DNA of 8,038 nt, from the NCBI GenBank assembly GCA_027371625.1, contig DAHXMQ010000306.1:1-8038 (forward strand), in the 5' to 3' direction. Made by a program: the position numbers and the translations under genes. Numbering within the stretch: position 1 is the stretch's first letter; the number at the start of each line of letters is the position of its first letter. Below are positions 1-6,248 of the stretch, one piece after another. The notes under the pieces were generated by a model. That model ran no database searches and was not told the origin of the DNA. It worked only from the letters and a program-made list of their open reading frames with translations. The DNA comes from Candidatus Methanoperedentaceae archaeon. Its GTDB lineage: Archaea > Halobacteriota > Methanosarcinia > Methanosarcinales > Methanoperedenaceae.

Positions 1-288
1 ATCTTCAAGTTCTTTTTTTATATCTTTGCTGCTTTCACGGGCACATTCAGCGCCTATTTCTGGAAATCCCCCACATCCCTTGCCCCTGCATCTCTCTTTT
101 CCTATGAGCATGCGCTTGTCCGCATGCTGCAGGACAAGATGGTTTATATCAGTGTTAGCCGCAATTGTTTTTGCGCAGAGGATGCCCCTGTGCCAGAGAT
201 ACGTGATGATGTTGCATCCCGCGCCTCCAAGACCTATAACAGCCACAGAAGGTCTTGATGCCTCCATAGTCTCTTTGAGTTCGCTCAT
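1..288 (-). CDS. ftsZ: FtsZ-family cell-division GTPase, N-terminal part (runs off the left edge)
   Basis: Tubulin-superfamily GTPase of the FtsZ type; FtsZ forms a GTP-dependent cytoplasmic ring at the division site. Only 96 residues are in the window, with no stop. The first nucleotide-binding loop is visible as VIGLGGAGCN (residues 17-26), followed by the strand IAANTDINHL (42-51), then ADKRMLIGKE (56-65) and a glycine loop GKGCGG followed by FPEIG (69-79), all in the order seen in FtsZ. The signature loop GGGTG[ST]G would lie outside the window. Five cysteines (25, 38, 67, 72, 82) are present, two of them inside the nucleotide-binding loops where FtsZ usually has Asn or Ala, so this may be a divergent archaeal paralogue rather than the main FtsZ1 or FtsZ2. 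The start at 288 is chosen because homology begins soon after it and a TATA-like box lies about 29 bases upstream. It is divergent from pdxT. CetZ is less likely, as the first loop is FtsZ-like. The family call is firm; the subfamily is uncertain. Confidence 0.85.
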   Translation of the reverse strand, partial: MSELKETMEASRPSVAVIGLGGAGCNIITYLWHRGILCAKTIAANTDINHLVLQHADKRMLIGKERCRGKGCGGFPEIGAECARESSKDIKKELED

Positions 289-313
289 CGAAGAAGTTTA
301 ATAGATTATCTTC

Positions 314-321
314 GATATAAA
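314..321 (-). promoter_or_regulatory. TATA-like box for the FtsZ-family gene
   Basis: On the minus strand this reads TTTATATC. Its centre is about 29 bases before the ATG at 288, so a transcript starting the usual 26-27 bases downstream of the box would have a leader of only a few bases. No Shine-Dalgarno-like sequence is visible before the start, which fits a leaderless message. The same AT stretch (ATATAAATAT, 315-324) could also work on the plus strand. Assigned by position and composition only. Confidence 0.45.
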
Positions 322-339
322 TATTCGCTCAGGCAACAA

Positions 340-347
340 TTTATATT
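340..347 (+). promoter_or_regulatory. TATA-like box for pdxT
   Basis: TTTATATT lies with its centre about 26 bases before the pdxT ATG at 370, which predicts transcription starting at or next to the start codon. There is no clear Shine-Dalgarno sequence before the gene, consistent with a leaderless transcript. A second candidate, TATAAATA at 316-323, would give a leader of about 25 bases instead. Together with the minus-strand box at 314-321 this forms a compact divergent promoter of 81 bases. Confidence 0.45.
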
Positions 348-369
348 CTCATCCAGTAACTCAGGATAC

Positions 370-966
370 ATGCGAATCGGAGTCATCGCGATCCAGGGAA
401 ATGTCGAAGAACACGTCAATGCCATGATGAAGGCACTGGAGGAGGCAAAACAGGAAGCAGAGGCCATAAAGATAAAACATAAGGGAATAGTTCCGACATG
501 TGATGCTATCATCCTTCCGGGCGGCGAGAGCACCACGCTTGGGAGGCTCATGGAGCGGGAAGGAATATCCTCCGAGATAAAGAGCGCTGCACATGCTGGT
601 ATTCCCATAATGGGAACATGTGCCGGGCTTGTACTGCTTTCAAAACACGGGGACAAGCAGGTAGAGAGAACAGGGCAGCCTTTACTTTCGCTGATGGATA
701 TTCGAGTGAACAGGAACGCCTTCGGGCGGCAGAGAGAATCGTTTGAAGTCCATGTTGACTTTAAAGGACTTTCCAAGCCTTTCAATGCCGTGTTCATTCG
801 TGCTCCGTGCATTACGGAAGTTGGTAAGGGGGTTGAGATCCTTTCGACATATAACGGTTCCATAGTTGCGGCAAGACAGGAAAACATGCTCGCCCTGGCA
901 TTTCATCCCGAATTGACCGATGATGCGAGAATACACCATTATTTCCTGAAAATGATAGGATTATAG
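370..966 (+). CDS. pdxT: Pyridoxal 5'-phosphate synthase glutaminase subunit PdxT
   Basis: Cytoplasmic glutaminase that hydrolyses glutamine and channels the ammonia to PdxS, which builds pyridoxal 5'-phosphate from ribose 5-phosphate and glyceraldehyde 3-phosphate (the deoxyxylulose-independent route). The 198 residues are the normal family length. Class I glutamine amidotransferase features are intact: start IGVIAIQGNVEEH (3-15), the PGGESTT oxyanion-side motif (50-56), the nucleophile Cys84 in MGTCAGL, and His179/Glu181 in FHPEL, which complete the catalytic triad. The RxxFGRQ and FIRAP stretches (about 115-121 and 142-146) are also typical. The start at 370 matches the conserved N-terminus and the spacing from the TATA-like box. 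pdxS is not in the window, so the partner is encoded elsewhere. The stop TAG (964-966) abuts the TAA of the opposing gene, giving a 6-base overlap of the two reading frames. Confidence 0.96.
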   Translation: MRIGVIAIQGNVEEHVNAMMKALEEAKQEAEAIKIKHKGIVPTCDAIILPGGESTTLGRLMEREGISSEIKSAAHAGIPIMGTCAGLVLLSKHGDKQVERTGQPLLSLMDIRVNRNAFGRQRESFEVHVDFKGLSKPFNAVFIRAPCITEVGKGVEILSTYNGSIVAARQENMLALAFHPELTDDARIHHYFLKMIGL

Positions 967-2100
967 CTCTTCTATCCTTCTTGTTATCCTTTCAATTTTC
1001 TCCTGATAGGGTTTGCGAAGCGCCTCGTATTCCTCATCAAGGAGGTTTCCCGATTTATATTCCGTATCCAGTTCGCCAACCTTCGAAAGCATTTCGTTTT
1101 TGAGGTTCAGGAGTTCGTCTCTTGTTTTTCCTTCAAATTCCGTATCTTCCTTGCCTGCTTTTCTTTTTTCTTTTCCTGCCTTCCCAACAGTCTCCGAACC
1201 AGCCTTTTTCTCTTCAACTTCTTCCTTTTTCAGCGAGCCTCTTATTTTTTCTTCGAATGCCTGTAGCCTTTCGCTTCTCTTCCTCAGGAAAGGATATGAA
1301 AGTGCAATTATTATGAGAAGCCCGATAATCCCATAAGCTGCAATCTGGGCTGGAGCTATCGCCGATGCTGTGAACCAGATATTCAGCTCCTGGAATTGGG
1401 TAGAACTGAACCTGTCTGTAACCACGTTGCCCTGTTCGCTTACGTCCGATGGGCTGATTTTATTTCCATTCTCATCCGTCAATGTAATTGAACTGTCCTG
1501 TGGTTTTGTGATTACGAGTACGAGAGGAGGTATGTCCTGGCTCGGCGCGTACTGGTAATTTATCAGGGCTGGGTATGCCAGCATCTTTGTATAAACCACG
1601 CTCTTGACCAGTGTTCCTTCGGGGTTTACTGTCACCAGATATTCGATTATATAAATAGAAGCAATACTGTTTGTTTCAATATCATCGCGCCAGCTTAGGA
1701 TATTCCCGTTTTGTACGATAGGAAGAAAATCAGTTATATTTCCTGTGGTCATTTCTTCTTTTGTTACTTCTCCCCTATCATTCCTTTTAATGATCTGAGC
1801 ACCATCAGGAACCCATGTTCTTAAAGAACCCGAGAAATTCTGTGTTCCCACATTCTTAAATATTAGCGTCTCTCTCACGTATAATTTGTTTTCTGATTGG
1901 AATTGGACATCATCAACCTCGATAAGATGCTCCAGCAATGCAATGTCCTTATCTGATTGAGTGGTGTTTAACAGGACTTCATTAGCCTGTTGCGTGGCGT
2001 TCTGTGCTGTTGAATTGTTCCCTGCCATCCACGGATACCCGCAGGCTGGGGTCAAAAATGCAATCAGAAATATAAATACGATAAATGGTTTTCTCATCAT
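961..2100 (-). CDS. Exported membrane-anchored protein with cytoplasmic coiled coil, function unknown
   Basis: Not assigned to a named family. The 379 residues read as four parts. An N-terminal hydrophobic export signal (residues 5-19) ends in LTPAC, so Cys20 could be lipidated, although the site fits the lipobox only loosely. An ectodomain (about 21-248) is rich in beta-type sequence and has six N-x-S/T sequons (N28, N29, N34, N45, N88, N121). One membrane helix follows (about 252-271) with a positive FLRKRSER border. The cytoplasmic tail is a very Lys/Glu-rich segment (280-320) and a final helix pair (325-379) containing KSGNLLDEEYEALRKPY, which resembles short C-terminal SHOCT-like helices. 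Two adjacent ATG codons (2100 and 2097) can start it; the first is used here. A TATA-like box (GTATATCT) lies about 29 bases upstream. It is convergent with pdxT and divergent from acnB. A surface sensor or envelope-tethering protein is a guess. Confidence 0.85.
   Translation of the reverse strand: MMRKPFIVFIFLIAFLTPACGYPWMAGNNSTAQNATQQANEVLLNTTQSDKDIALLEHLIEVDDVQFQSENKLYVRETLIFKNVGTQNFSGSLRTWVPDGAQIIKRNDRGEVTKEEMTTGNITDFLPIVQNGNILSWRDDIETNSIASIYIIEYLVTVNPEGTLVKSVVYTKMLAYPALINYQYAPSQDIPPLVLVITKPQDSSITLTDENGNKISPSDVSEQGNVVTDRFSSTQFQELNIWFTASAIAPAQIAAYGIIGLLIIIALSYPFLRKRSERLQAFEEKIRGSLKKEEVEEKKAGSETVGKAGKEKRKAGKEDTEFEGKTRDELLNLKNEMLSKVGELDTEYKSGNLLDEEYEALRKPYQEKIERITRRIEEL
1159..1174 (+). terminator. 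Possible T-tract terminator for pdxT inside the opposing gene
   Basis: Archaeal RNA polymerase commonly stops at runs of T in the non-template strand. The region behind pdxT is T-rich on the plus strand, with the densest run here and further tracts at 1205-1209, 1226-1230 and 1244-1250. The tracts arise because the opposing gene encodes a Lys/Glu-rich tail, so they may be only a by-product of its codons. No hairpin is needed or seen. Weak call, made because there is no space for a terminator between the two genes. Confidence 0.22.
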
Positions 2101-2125
2101 CCTTGCATGTTTAATATGTATTTGT

Positions 2126-2133
2126 AGATATAC
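2126..2133 (-). promoter_or_regulatory. TATA-like box for the membrane-anchored protein gene
   Basis: GTATATCT on the minus strand, centred about 29 bases before the ATG at 2100, would place the transcription start only a few bases before the gene. Only a short purine run (GCAAGG) precedes the start codon, too close to act as a normal Shine-Dalgarno for the first ATG. A second AT-rich candidate lies nearer to the gene. Positional inference. Confidence 0.35.
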
Positions 2134-2140
2134 GTTGTTA

Positions 2141-2157
2141 TTTTATCGTTAAATTAA
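2141..2157 (+). promoter_or_regulatory. AT-rich core promoter candidate for acnB
   Basis: The 85-base gap between the two divergent genes contains TTTTATCG followed by TTAAATTAA. Either could serve as a TATA-like element, predicting a leader of roughly 6-15 bases before the acnB ATG at 2186. No Shine-Dalgarno-like GGAGG or GGTGA precedes that ATG. Which element is used cannot be decided from the sequence. Confidence 0.3.
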
Positions 2158-2185
2158 TAGATACAACCGACCTTAAGACCCGATA

Positions 2186-4648
2186 ATGCCTGGAATACTT
2201 GAATCCTATCAAAAACACATCGCAGAGAGGCAAAAGCAGGGAATCCCTCCACTTCCCCTGAATGCCTGGCAGGTAAAAGAGCTATCCGAACTTTTGCTCT
2301 CTCCGCCTGAGGGAAAAGAGGAACTCATATTGAAATTACTGAAAGAGCATATCCCTCCTGGTGTTGATGATGCATCTCTCGAAAAGGCAAAACTCCTTCG
2401 GAGCATTGCGCTTCATGAAAAACGCACAAGAATATTAAGCCCGCATGATGCGGTTGCGCTTCTTGGAATGATGAAAGGCGGCTACAACATCGAAACGCTG
2501 ATAGAATTGCTCGGCAACGAACTTGCGGCTGATGCTATTTCAGCACTCTCTGATACAATACTTATTTTCGGATTCTTCGATAAAATCAGAGAGCTTGCCC
2601 GCACAAATACTTATGCTGCGAAGGTTCTGGAAAGCTGGGCAAAAGGTGAGTGGTTCTTACGCTCAAAAGGACTTCCAGGAACAAAGAAAGTAGTGGTATT
2701 CAAAATCCCGGGCGAGGTCAATACGGATGACCTTTCACCTGCATCCCGTGCAGGAAGCCGCGCAGATATTCCGCTCCACGCCCTATCCATGCTCGAAGCA
2801 AGATATCCGAATGCGATTGCCGAAATTAAAGATTTAAAAAATAAAGGGTACCATGTTGCATTCGCTGCAGATGTTGTAGGAACGGGCAGCAGCAGGAAAT
2901 CGGCGATGAACTCGCTCCTGTGGTGGACTGGTGAGGATATCCCCGGCGTGCCGAACAAGCGCAGGGGCGGGATAATCCTTGGAAGCCAGATTGCGCCCAT
3001 TTTCTTCAATACAGCAAGGGACAGCGGCGCTCTTCCTGTGAGATGCAACGTATCGCAGCTAAAAACCGGCATGGTCGTAACCATGGATTTCGAAGGCGGA
3101 AGGATTCTTGATGAGAAGGAAAACGAGGTAACATCTTTCGGTCTGGAGCCTGAAACGCTCCCCGATGAATACAGGGCAGGAGGAAGGCTTCTCCTCATAA
3201 TCGGGAAGGAACTGACAAGAAAAGCACAGGAAGCGCTTGGGAAAAAATACGATTTGTTCATCAAACCTGCGGAGCCAGAGGTTTCGGATAAGGGCTACAC
3301 GCTTGCCCAGAAGATTGTGGGCAGAGCCTGCGGCTTAAAAGGAGTTCGACCTGGTCAGGTATGCCTTCCGAAAATCACAACAGTCGGCTCACAGGATACG
3401 ACAGGCCCCATGACCGCCGAGGAGATAAAGGAACTTGCCTGCATAGAATTCCAGGCGCCGCTTGTGATGCAGTCCTTCTGCCACACGGCAGCCTACCCGA
3501 CGCCACAGGATAAGAAAATGCACAAAAAGCTAGCGCAATTCTTCAGGGAAAGGGGGGGCGTTGTGCTGAAACCAGGCGACGGAATAATACATTCATGGCT
3601 TAACAGGATGCTCTTGCCCGATACAGTTGGCACTGGTGGCGACAGCCATACACGCTTCCCCATCGGGATTTCGTTCCCTGCCGGAAGCGGGCTTGTGGCT
3701 TTTGCCGCTTCTCTTGGCATCATGCCGCTTGATATGCCGCAGAGCGTGCTTGTTCGATTCAAAGGCAAACTTAGAAAAGGCATTTTTTTGCGCGATGCTG
3801 TCAACGCTATTCCTTATTTTGCAAAGATACAGGATAAGCTCACCCTTGAAAAGAAGAATAAGAAGAACATCTTCAATGGAAGGATTATAGAAATAGAAGG
3901 TCTTCCGGACATTACAGTAGAGCAGGCGTTTGAGCTCACGGATTCAAGCGCAGAGCGCTCAGCCGAGGCTGCTGTTATAGCCCTTTCAAAGGAGCAGGTG
4001 GTTCGCTATCTTGAAACATGCATCTCAGTTTTAAAATCGTTACTGGAAGAAGGTTATACATCGCCTGCTCTTGAGAAACGTATCGAGGCAATGGAGGAAT
4101 GGCTTGCAAATCCTTCGCTACTTCATGCCGATGAAGATGCAGAATATGCCGATGTGCTGGAAATTGACCTATCCGGGATAACCGAGCCTCTGCTTGCCTG
4201 TCCGAACGACCCTGATTACATAAAACCGCTCTCGCAGGTTTCAGGGGAAAAAATCAATGAGGTATTCATGGGTTCGTGCATGATAGGTCTTGAGCATTTC
4301 CAGAGAGCAGCAGGCATTCTTGAAAATGCAGAAAGGGTGTTCCCGAAACTCTGGATTGCCCCGCCAACAAGGCTGGTTGAAAAGAGTATGAAGGATATTG
4401 CCGCATATTCCAGATTCAGGGAACTCGGGGCAAGAATAGAAATACCAGGTTGCAGCCTGTGCATGGGCAACCAGGCAAGGGTGGCTGATAATGCCGTGGT
4501 TTTCTCAACTTCCACGCGCAATTTCGACAACCGCATGGGTAAAAATGCAAAGGTCTATCTCGGCTCTGCGGAAGTGGCAGCTATTACAGCAATGCTTGGG
4601 AGGATTCCGACGGCGAAGGAGTATTTTGAACTCGTGGAGGGGCGGTGA
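2186..4648 (+). CDS. acnB: Aconitate hydratase B (AcnB), [4Fe-4S] enzyme
   Basis: Isomerises citrate and isocitrate through cis-aconitate; bacterial AcnB enzymes also hydrate 2-methyl-cis-aconitate. Domains follow AcnB order, not AcnA order: an N-terminal helical HEAT-like domain (about 1-155; start ESYQKHIAERQKQGIPPLPL), then the swivel domain with VNTDDLSP (178-185) and GTGSSRKSA (232-240), then the catalytic core with SQDTTGPMT (402-410), GGDSHTRFPIG (484-494) and STSTRNF (774-780). The three cluster ligands are present: Cys698 in GSCM, and Cys756 and Cys759 in GCSLCMGN. Many stretches recall E. coli AcnB almost word for word, for example HSWLNRMLLPDTVGTGGD. The protein has 820 residues against about 865 in E. 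coli and ends after LPTAKEYFELV-type sequence, so the last roughly 40 residues are missing, outside the catalytic motifs. Its TGA overlaps the GTG of the lipoprotein gene. The strong bacterial character suggests ancient transfer into this archaeal lineage (inference). Confidence 0.96.
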   Translation: MPGILESYQKHIAERQKQGIPPLPLNAWQVKELSELLLSPPEGKEELILKLLKEHIPPGVDDASLEKAKLLRSIALHEKRTRILSPHDAVALLGMMKGGYNIETLIELLGNELAADAISALSDTILIFGFFDKIRELARTNTYAAKVLESWAKGEWFLRSKGLPGTKKVVVFKIPGEVNTDDLSPASRAGSRADIPLHALSMLEARYPNAIAEIKDLKNKGYHVAFAADVVGTGSSRKSAMNSLLWWTGEDIPGVPNKRRGGIILGSQIAPIFFNTARDSGALPVRCNVSQLKTGMVVTMDFEGGRILDEKENEVTSFGLEPETLPDEYRAGGRLLLIIGKELTRKAQEALGKKYDLFIKPAEPEVSDKGYTLAQKIVGRACGLKGVRPGQVCLPKITTVGSQDTTGPMTAEEIKELACIEFQAPLVMQSFCHTAAYPTPQDKKMHKKLAQFFRERGGVVLKPGDGIIHSWLNRMLLPDTVGTGGDSHTRFPIGISFPAGSGLVAFAASLGIMPLDMPQSVLVRFKGKLRKGIFLRDAVNAIPYFAKIQDKLTLEKKNKKNIFNGRIIEIEGLPDITVEQAFELTDSSAERSAEAAVIALSKEQVVRYLETCISVLKSLLEEGYTSPALEKRIEAMEEWLANPSLLHADEDAEYADVLEIDLSGITEPLLACPNDPDYIKPLSQVSGEKINEVFMGSCMIGLEHFQRAAGILENAERVFPKLWIAPPTRLVEKSMKDIAAYSRFRELGARIEIPGCSLCMGNQARVADNAVVFSTSTRNFDNRMGKNAKVYLGSAEVAAITAMLGRIPTAKEYFELVEGR
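4636..4642 (+). promoter_or_regulatory. Ribosome binding site deciding a GTG start
   Basis: GGAGGGG sits within the last codons of acnB, a few bases before the GTG at 4645. It supports that GTG as the start of the lipoprotein gene and translational coupling through the GTGA stop/start overlap. It is the only strong Shine-Dalgarno-like site before a start in the window; the other genes look leaderless. Confidence 0.6.
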
Positions 4649-5328
4649 AGCCCTATTTTTTCCTGCTATTACTTTCGGTTCTTGTGGCAGGATGCTTAGC
4701 TCCAGAAATAAATAAAGGGAGCCCCTCTGAGTACGAGCTTCCCGGTCTTATCAATACCACAGTCATATACCTTAATTTATCATCCGTTGAGATTGTTGAT
4801 AACGTTATAAACTCAACATCGGATGGGTTTTTTATAACCAGCGACGAAACGAGTTTCGCAAACCCCGTGGCAGTGGATTATTCCGGGAAAAATGTCAGCT
4901 TCAATGTCTCAATAGACCTTGTTCAGGGAAAGGATTTTGCCAATTTTAGCTTCAGCTCACCTTTCTCAGGATACGTGGCATTTACCCAGCCGGGAAGCCA
5001 GGATTTCACCTATCTTCAGACAAAAAACGGTACTGTAAGGGCGGTCTTGCCTGTAAATTACACCGTAAGTTCCTTCCTCGGCATCGCAGACCCAAAACCT
5101 GATAACATCACCCTTGATGGCTTGGGAAGGGAAGTGCTAATATGGAATAATACCTACCCCGAGGAAGCTATCAGGGTCAAATACGAGGATAAAAATACTC
5201 CAGTGCTGTTGTTTTATTTTCTCGTCTTCCTTTTCGCTTCCGCGGCTTTCATTCTGGGATATTATTACATGAGCATATCGAAATTAAAGAAAAAGCGGGC
5301 TATGATGGAGAAGGATGTAAGAAAATAA
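4645..5328 (+). CDS. Sequon-rich archaeal lipoprotein with C-terminal membrane anchor (DUF5803-like)
   Basis: Surface protein of unknown function, 227 residues. It has a short signal peptide (1-16) ending in the good lipobox LVAG before Cys17, so lipid attachment at Cys17 is likely. The ectodomain (18-185) is beta-rich and carries ten N-x-S/T sequons (N37, 44, 56, 83, 87, 100, 128, 138, 154, 168), an unusually dense set that suggests heavy N-glycosylation. One membrane helix (about 187-209) is followed by a basic tail (SKLKKKRAMMEKDVRK), giving outside-to-inside topology with possibly two anchors. The order lipobox, ectodomain with a V-W-containing strand before the helix, then a short charged tail recalls from memory the haloarchaeal DUF5803 family; this needs a profile search. 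The GTG start is set by the GGAGGGG site and overlaps the acnB stop, so the two are co-translated. No link to aconitase activity is apparent. Its stop is one base from the stop of the opposing ATPase gene. Confidence 0.85.
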   Translation: MKPYFFLLLLSVLVAGCLAPEINKGSPSEYELPGLINTTVIYLNLSSVEIVDNVINSTSDGFFITSDETSFANPVAVDYSGKNVSFNVSIDLVQGKDFANFSFSSPFSGYVAFTQPGSQDFTYLQTKNGTVRAVLPVNYTVSSFLGIADPKPDNITLDGLGREVLIWNNTYPEEAIRVKYEDKNTPVLLFYFLVFLFASAAFILGYYYMSISKLKKKRAMMEKDVRK

Positions 5329-5329
5329 T

Positions 5330-6211
5330 TCAGTCCATCAGCTTCAGGAATATCTCCTCAAGAGAGGTTTCCATGGTCCTAATGTCAATTATTTTCCCGT
5401 TATGCTTCGCCACCCAGCCTGTAATCCTGTTAAACTCATCCATGTTATTCGTGCGTGCTATGAAATTCCCGTTGTTTTGTACAGCCTCAAAATCAATAGC
5501 AGCTTTGACTCTGAACTCGATTGTATAGACAATGCCCCCGCACATTTTCTTAATTTGCGGCATAGTGCCGATTGCTATTTCTTTTCCCCTGTTCATTATC
5601 AGCACGCGGTCGCACAGGCTTTCAACCTGGTAGAGGTTGTGTGCACTGAACACGATGGTTTTCCCCTGTTTTTTAAGCTCTGAGACGAAATCAGCAAGAT
5701 ATTTAGACGTAGTCGGGTCAAGACCCGATGTCATCTCATCCAGTACGAGGTATTCCGGGTCGTTTATCAGTGCCCGTGCAATTGCCACCTTTCGCTGCAT
5801 GCCCTTTGACATCTCCCCGTTCTTTTTATTCCCGGAATCGAGGCGCAGCGCCCTGAGAATCTCCTCAATTCGTCTGGATGCTTCTTTCTTTTCAATCCCG
5901 TAAATCTGCGCGAAAAACATGAGGTAATCATGGGCTGTCATGCCCTCATATAATGGGCTTTCCTCGGGCAGGAAACCGAGTTTTTGTTTTATCCTCTGTG
6001 CATCCTTTTTTATATCCAGCCCCTGGATTTTTATGCTCCCTTCCGTAGGAGCGATCAACCCGCTTAGCATTTTCAGTGTAGTGGTCTTGCCTGCGCCGTT
6101 CGGTCCTACGATGCCGAAAATCTCGCCTTTTCCAATTTCAAAATCAAGGGACTCGACGGCGACGAACCCGTCGTATTCTTTCCTCAAGCCCTTAACCGTA
6201 ATTTCGCTCAT
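5330..6211 (-). CDS. ABC-2 type exporter ATP-binding protein (NatA/CcmA-like)
   Basis: Cytoplasmic ATPase that powers an ABC-2 exporter. The 293 residues contain Walker A GPNGAGKT (36-43), a Q-loop region GFLPEESPLYEGMT (79-92) with Glu where classic ABC proteins have Gln, as is common in NatA-like proteins, a signature MSKGMQRK (134-141) in place of LSGGQ, Walker B LVLDE (155-159, catalytic Glu159), the D-loop SGLDP (162-166) and switch His191 in SAHN. The residue after the Walker B Glu is Met (DEMTSGLDP) where Pro is usual. A C-terminal extension (about 220-293) ending ETSLEEIFLKLMD is typical of ABC-2 ATPases. The start at 6211 is chosen over the longer frame to 6373 because the family N-terminus begins here, the extra 54 residues would run through the divergent permease gene, and a TATA-like box lies about 28 bases upstream. 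The likely partner is the divergent permease. Substrate unknown. Confidence 0.93.
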   Translation of the reverse strand: MSEITVKGLRKEYDGFVAVESLDFEIGKGEIFGIVGPNGAGKTTTLKMLSGLIAPTEGSIKIQGLDIKKDAQRIKQKLGFLPEESPLYEGMTAHDYLMFFAQIYGIEKKEASRRIEEILRALRLDSGNKKNGEMSKGMQRKVAIARALINDPEYLVLDEMTSGLDPTTSKYLADFVSELKKQGKTIVFSAHNLYQVESLCDRVLIMNRGKEIAIGTMPQIKKMCGGIVYTIEFRVKAAIDFEAVQNNGNFIARTNNMDEFNRITGWVAKHNGKIIDIRTMETSLEEIFLKLMD

Positions 6212-6218
6212 AGAAATA

Positions 6219-6226
6219 CTTATTTG
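6219..6226 (+). promoter_or_regulatory. TATA-like box for the permease-protease gene
   Basis: CTTATTTG, within an AT-rich run, is centred about 26 bases before the ATG at 6249, which predicts a start of transcription at or next to the start codon. The match to the archaeal consensus is poor. It lies only 10 bases from the opposing box at 6235-6243. Confidence 0.28.
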
Positions 6227-6234
6227 ACCGTTGA

Positions 6235-6243
6235 GTATAATAA
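6235..6243 (-). promoter_or_regulatory. TATA-like box for the ABC ATPase gene
   Basis: TTATTATAC on the minus strand, centred about 28 bases before the ATPase ATG at 6211, predicts a near-leaderless message. It lies just before the start codon of the divergent permease, so the two promoters occupy the same 37-base gap and polymerase binding at one should exclude the other. Confidence 0.4.
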
Positions 6244-6248
6244 GCATT

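Noticed and set aside
107..128. Perfect 8-base inverted repeat AGCATGCG / CGCATGCT with a 6-base loop
   Set aside because: It lies inside the FtsZ-family coding sequence and includes the self-complementary GCATGC; no T-run or regulatory context follows, so chance is the simpler reading.
26..301. Plus-strand open frame at the left edge
   Set aside because: It is the antisense shadow of the FtsZ-family gene, whose minus-strand translation has clear family motifs.
2611..3264. Long minus-strand open frame of 217 codons inside acnB
   Set aside because: It is opposite a highly conserved enzyme, rich in Ser/Pro/Phe as antisense frames are, and shows no family motif.
6231..6248. TTG start giving six more residues to the permease-protease
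   Set aside because: TTG is a rarer start, and ATG at 6249 matches the promoter spacing and the usual cytoplasmic lead of ABC-2 permeases.
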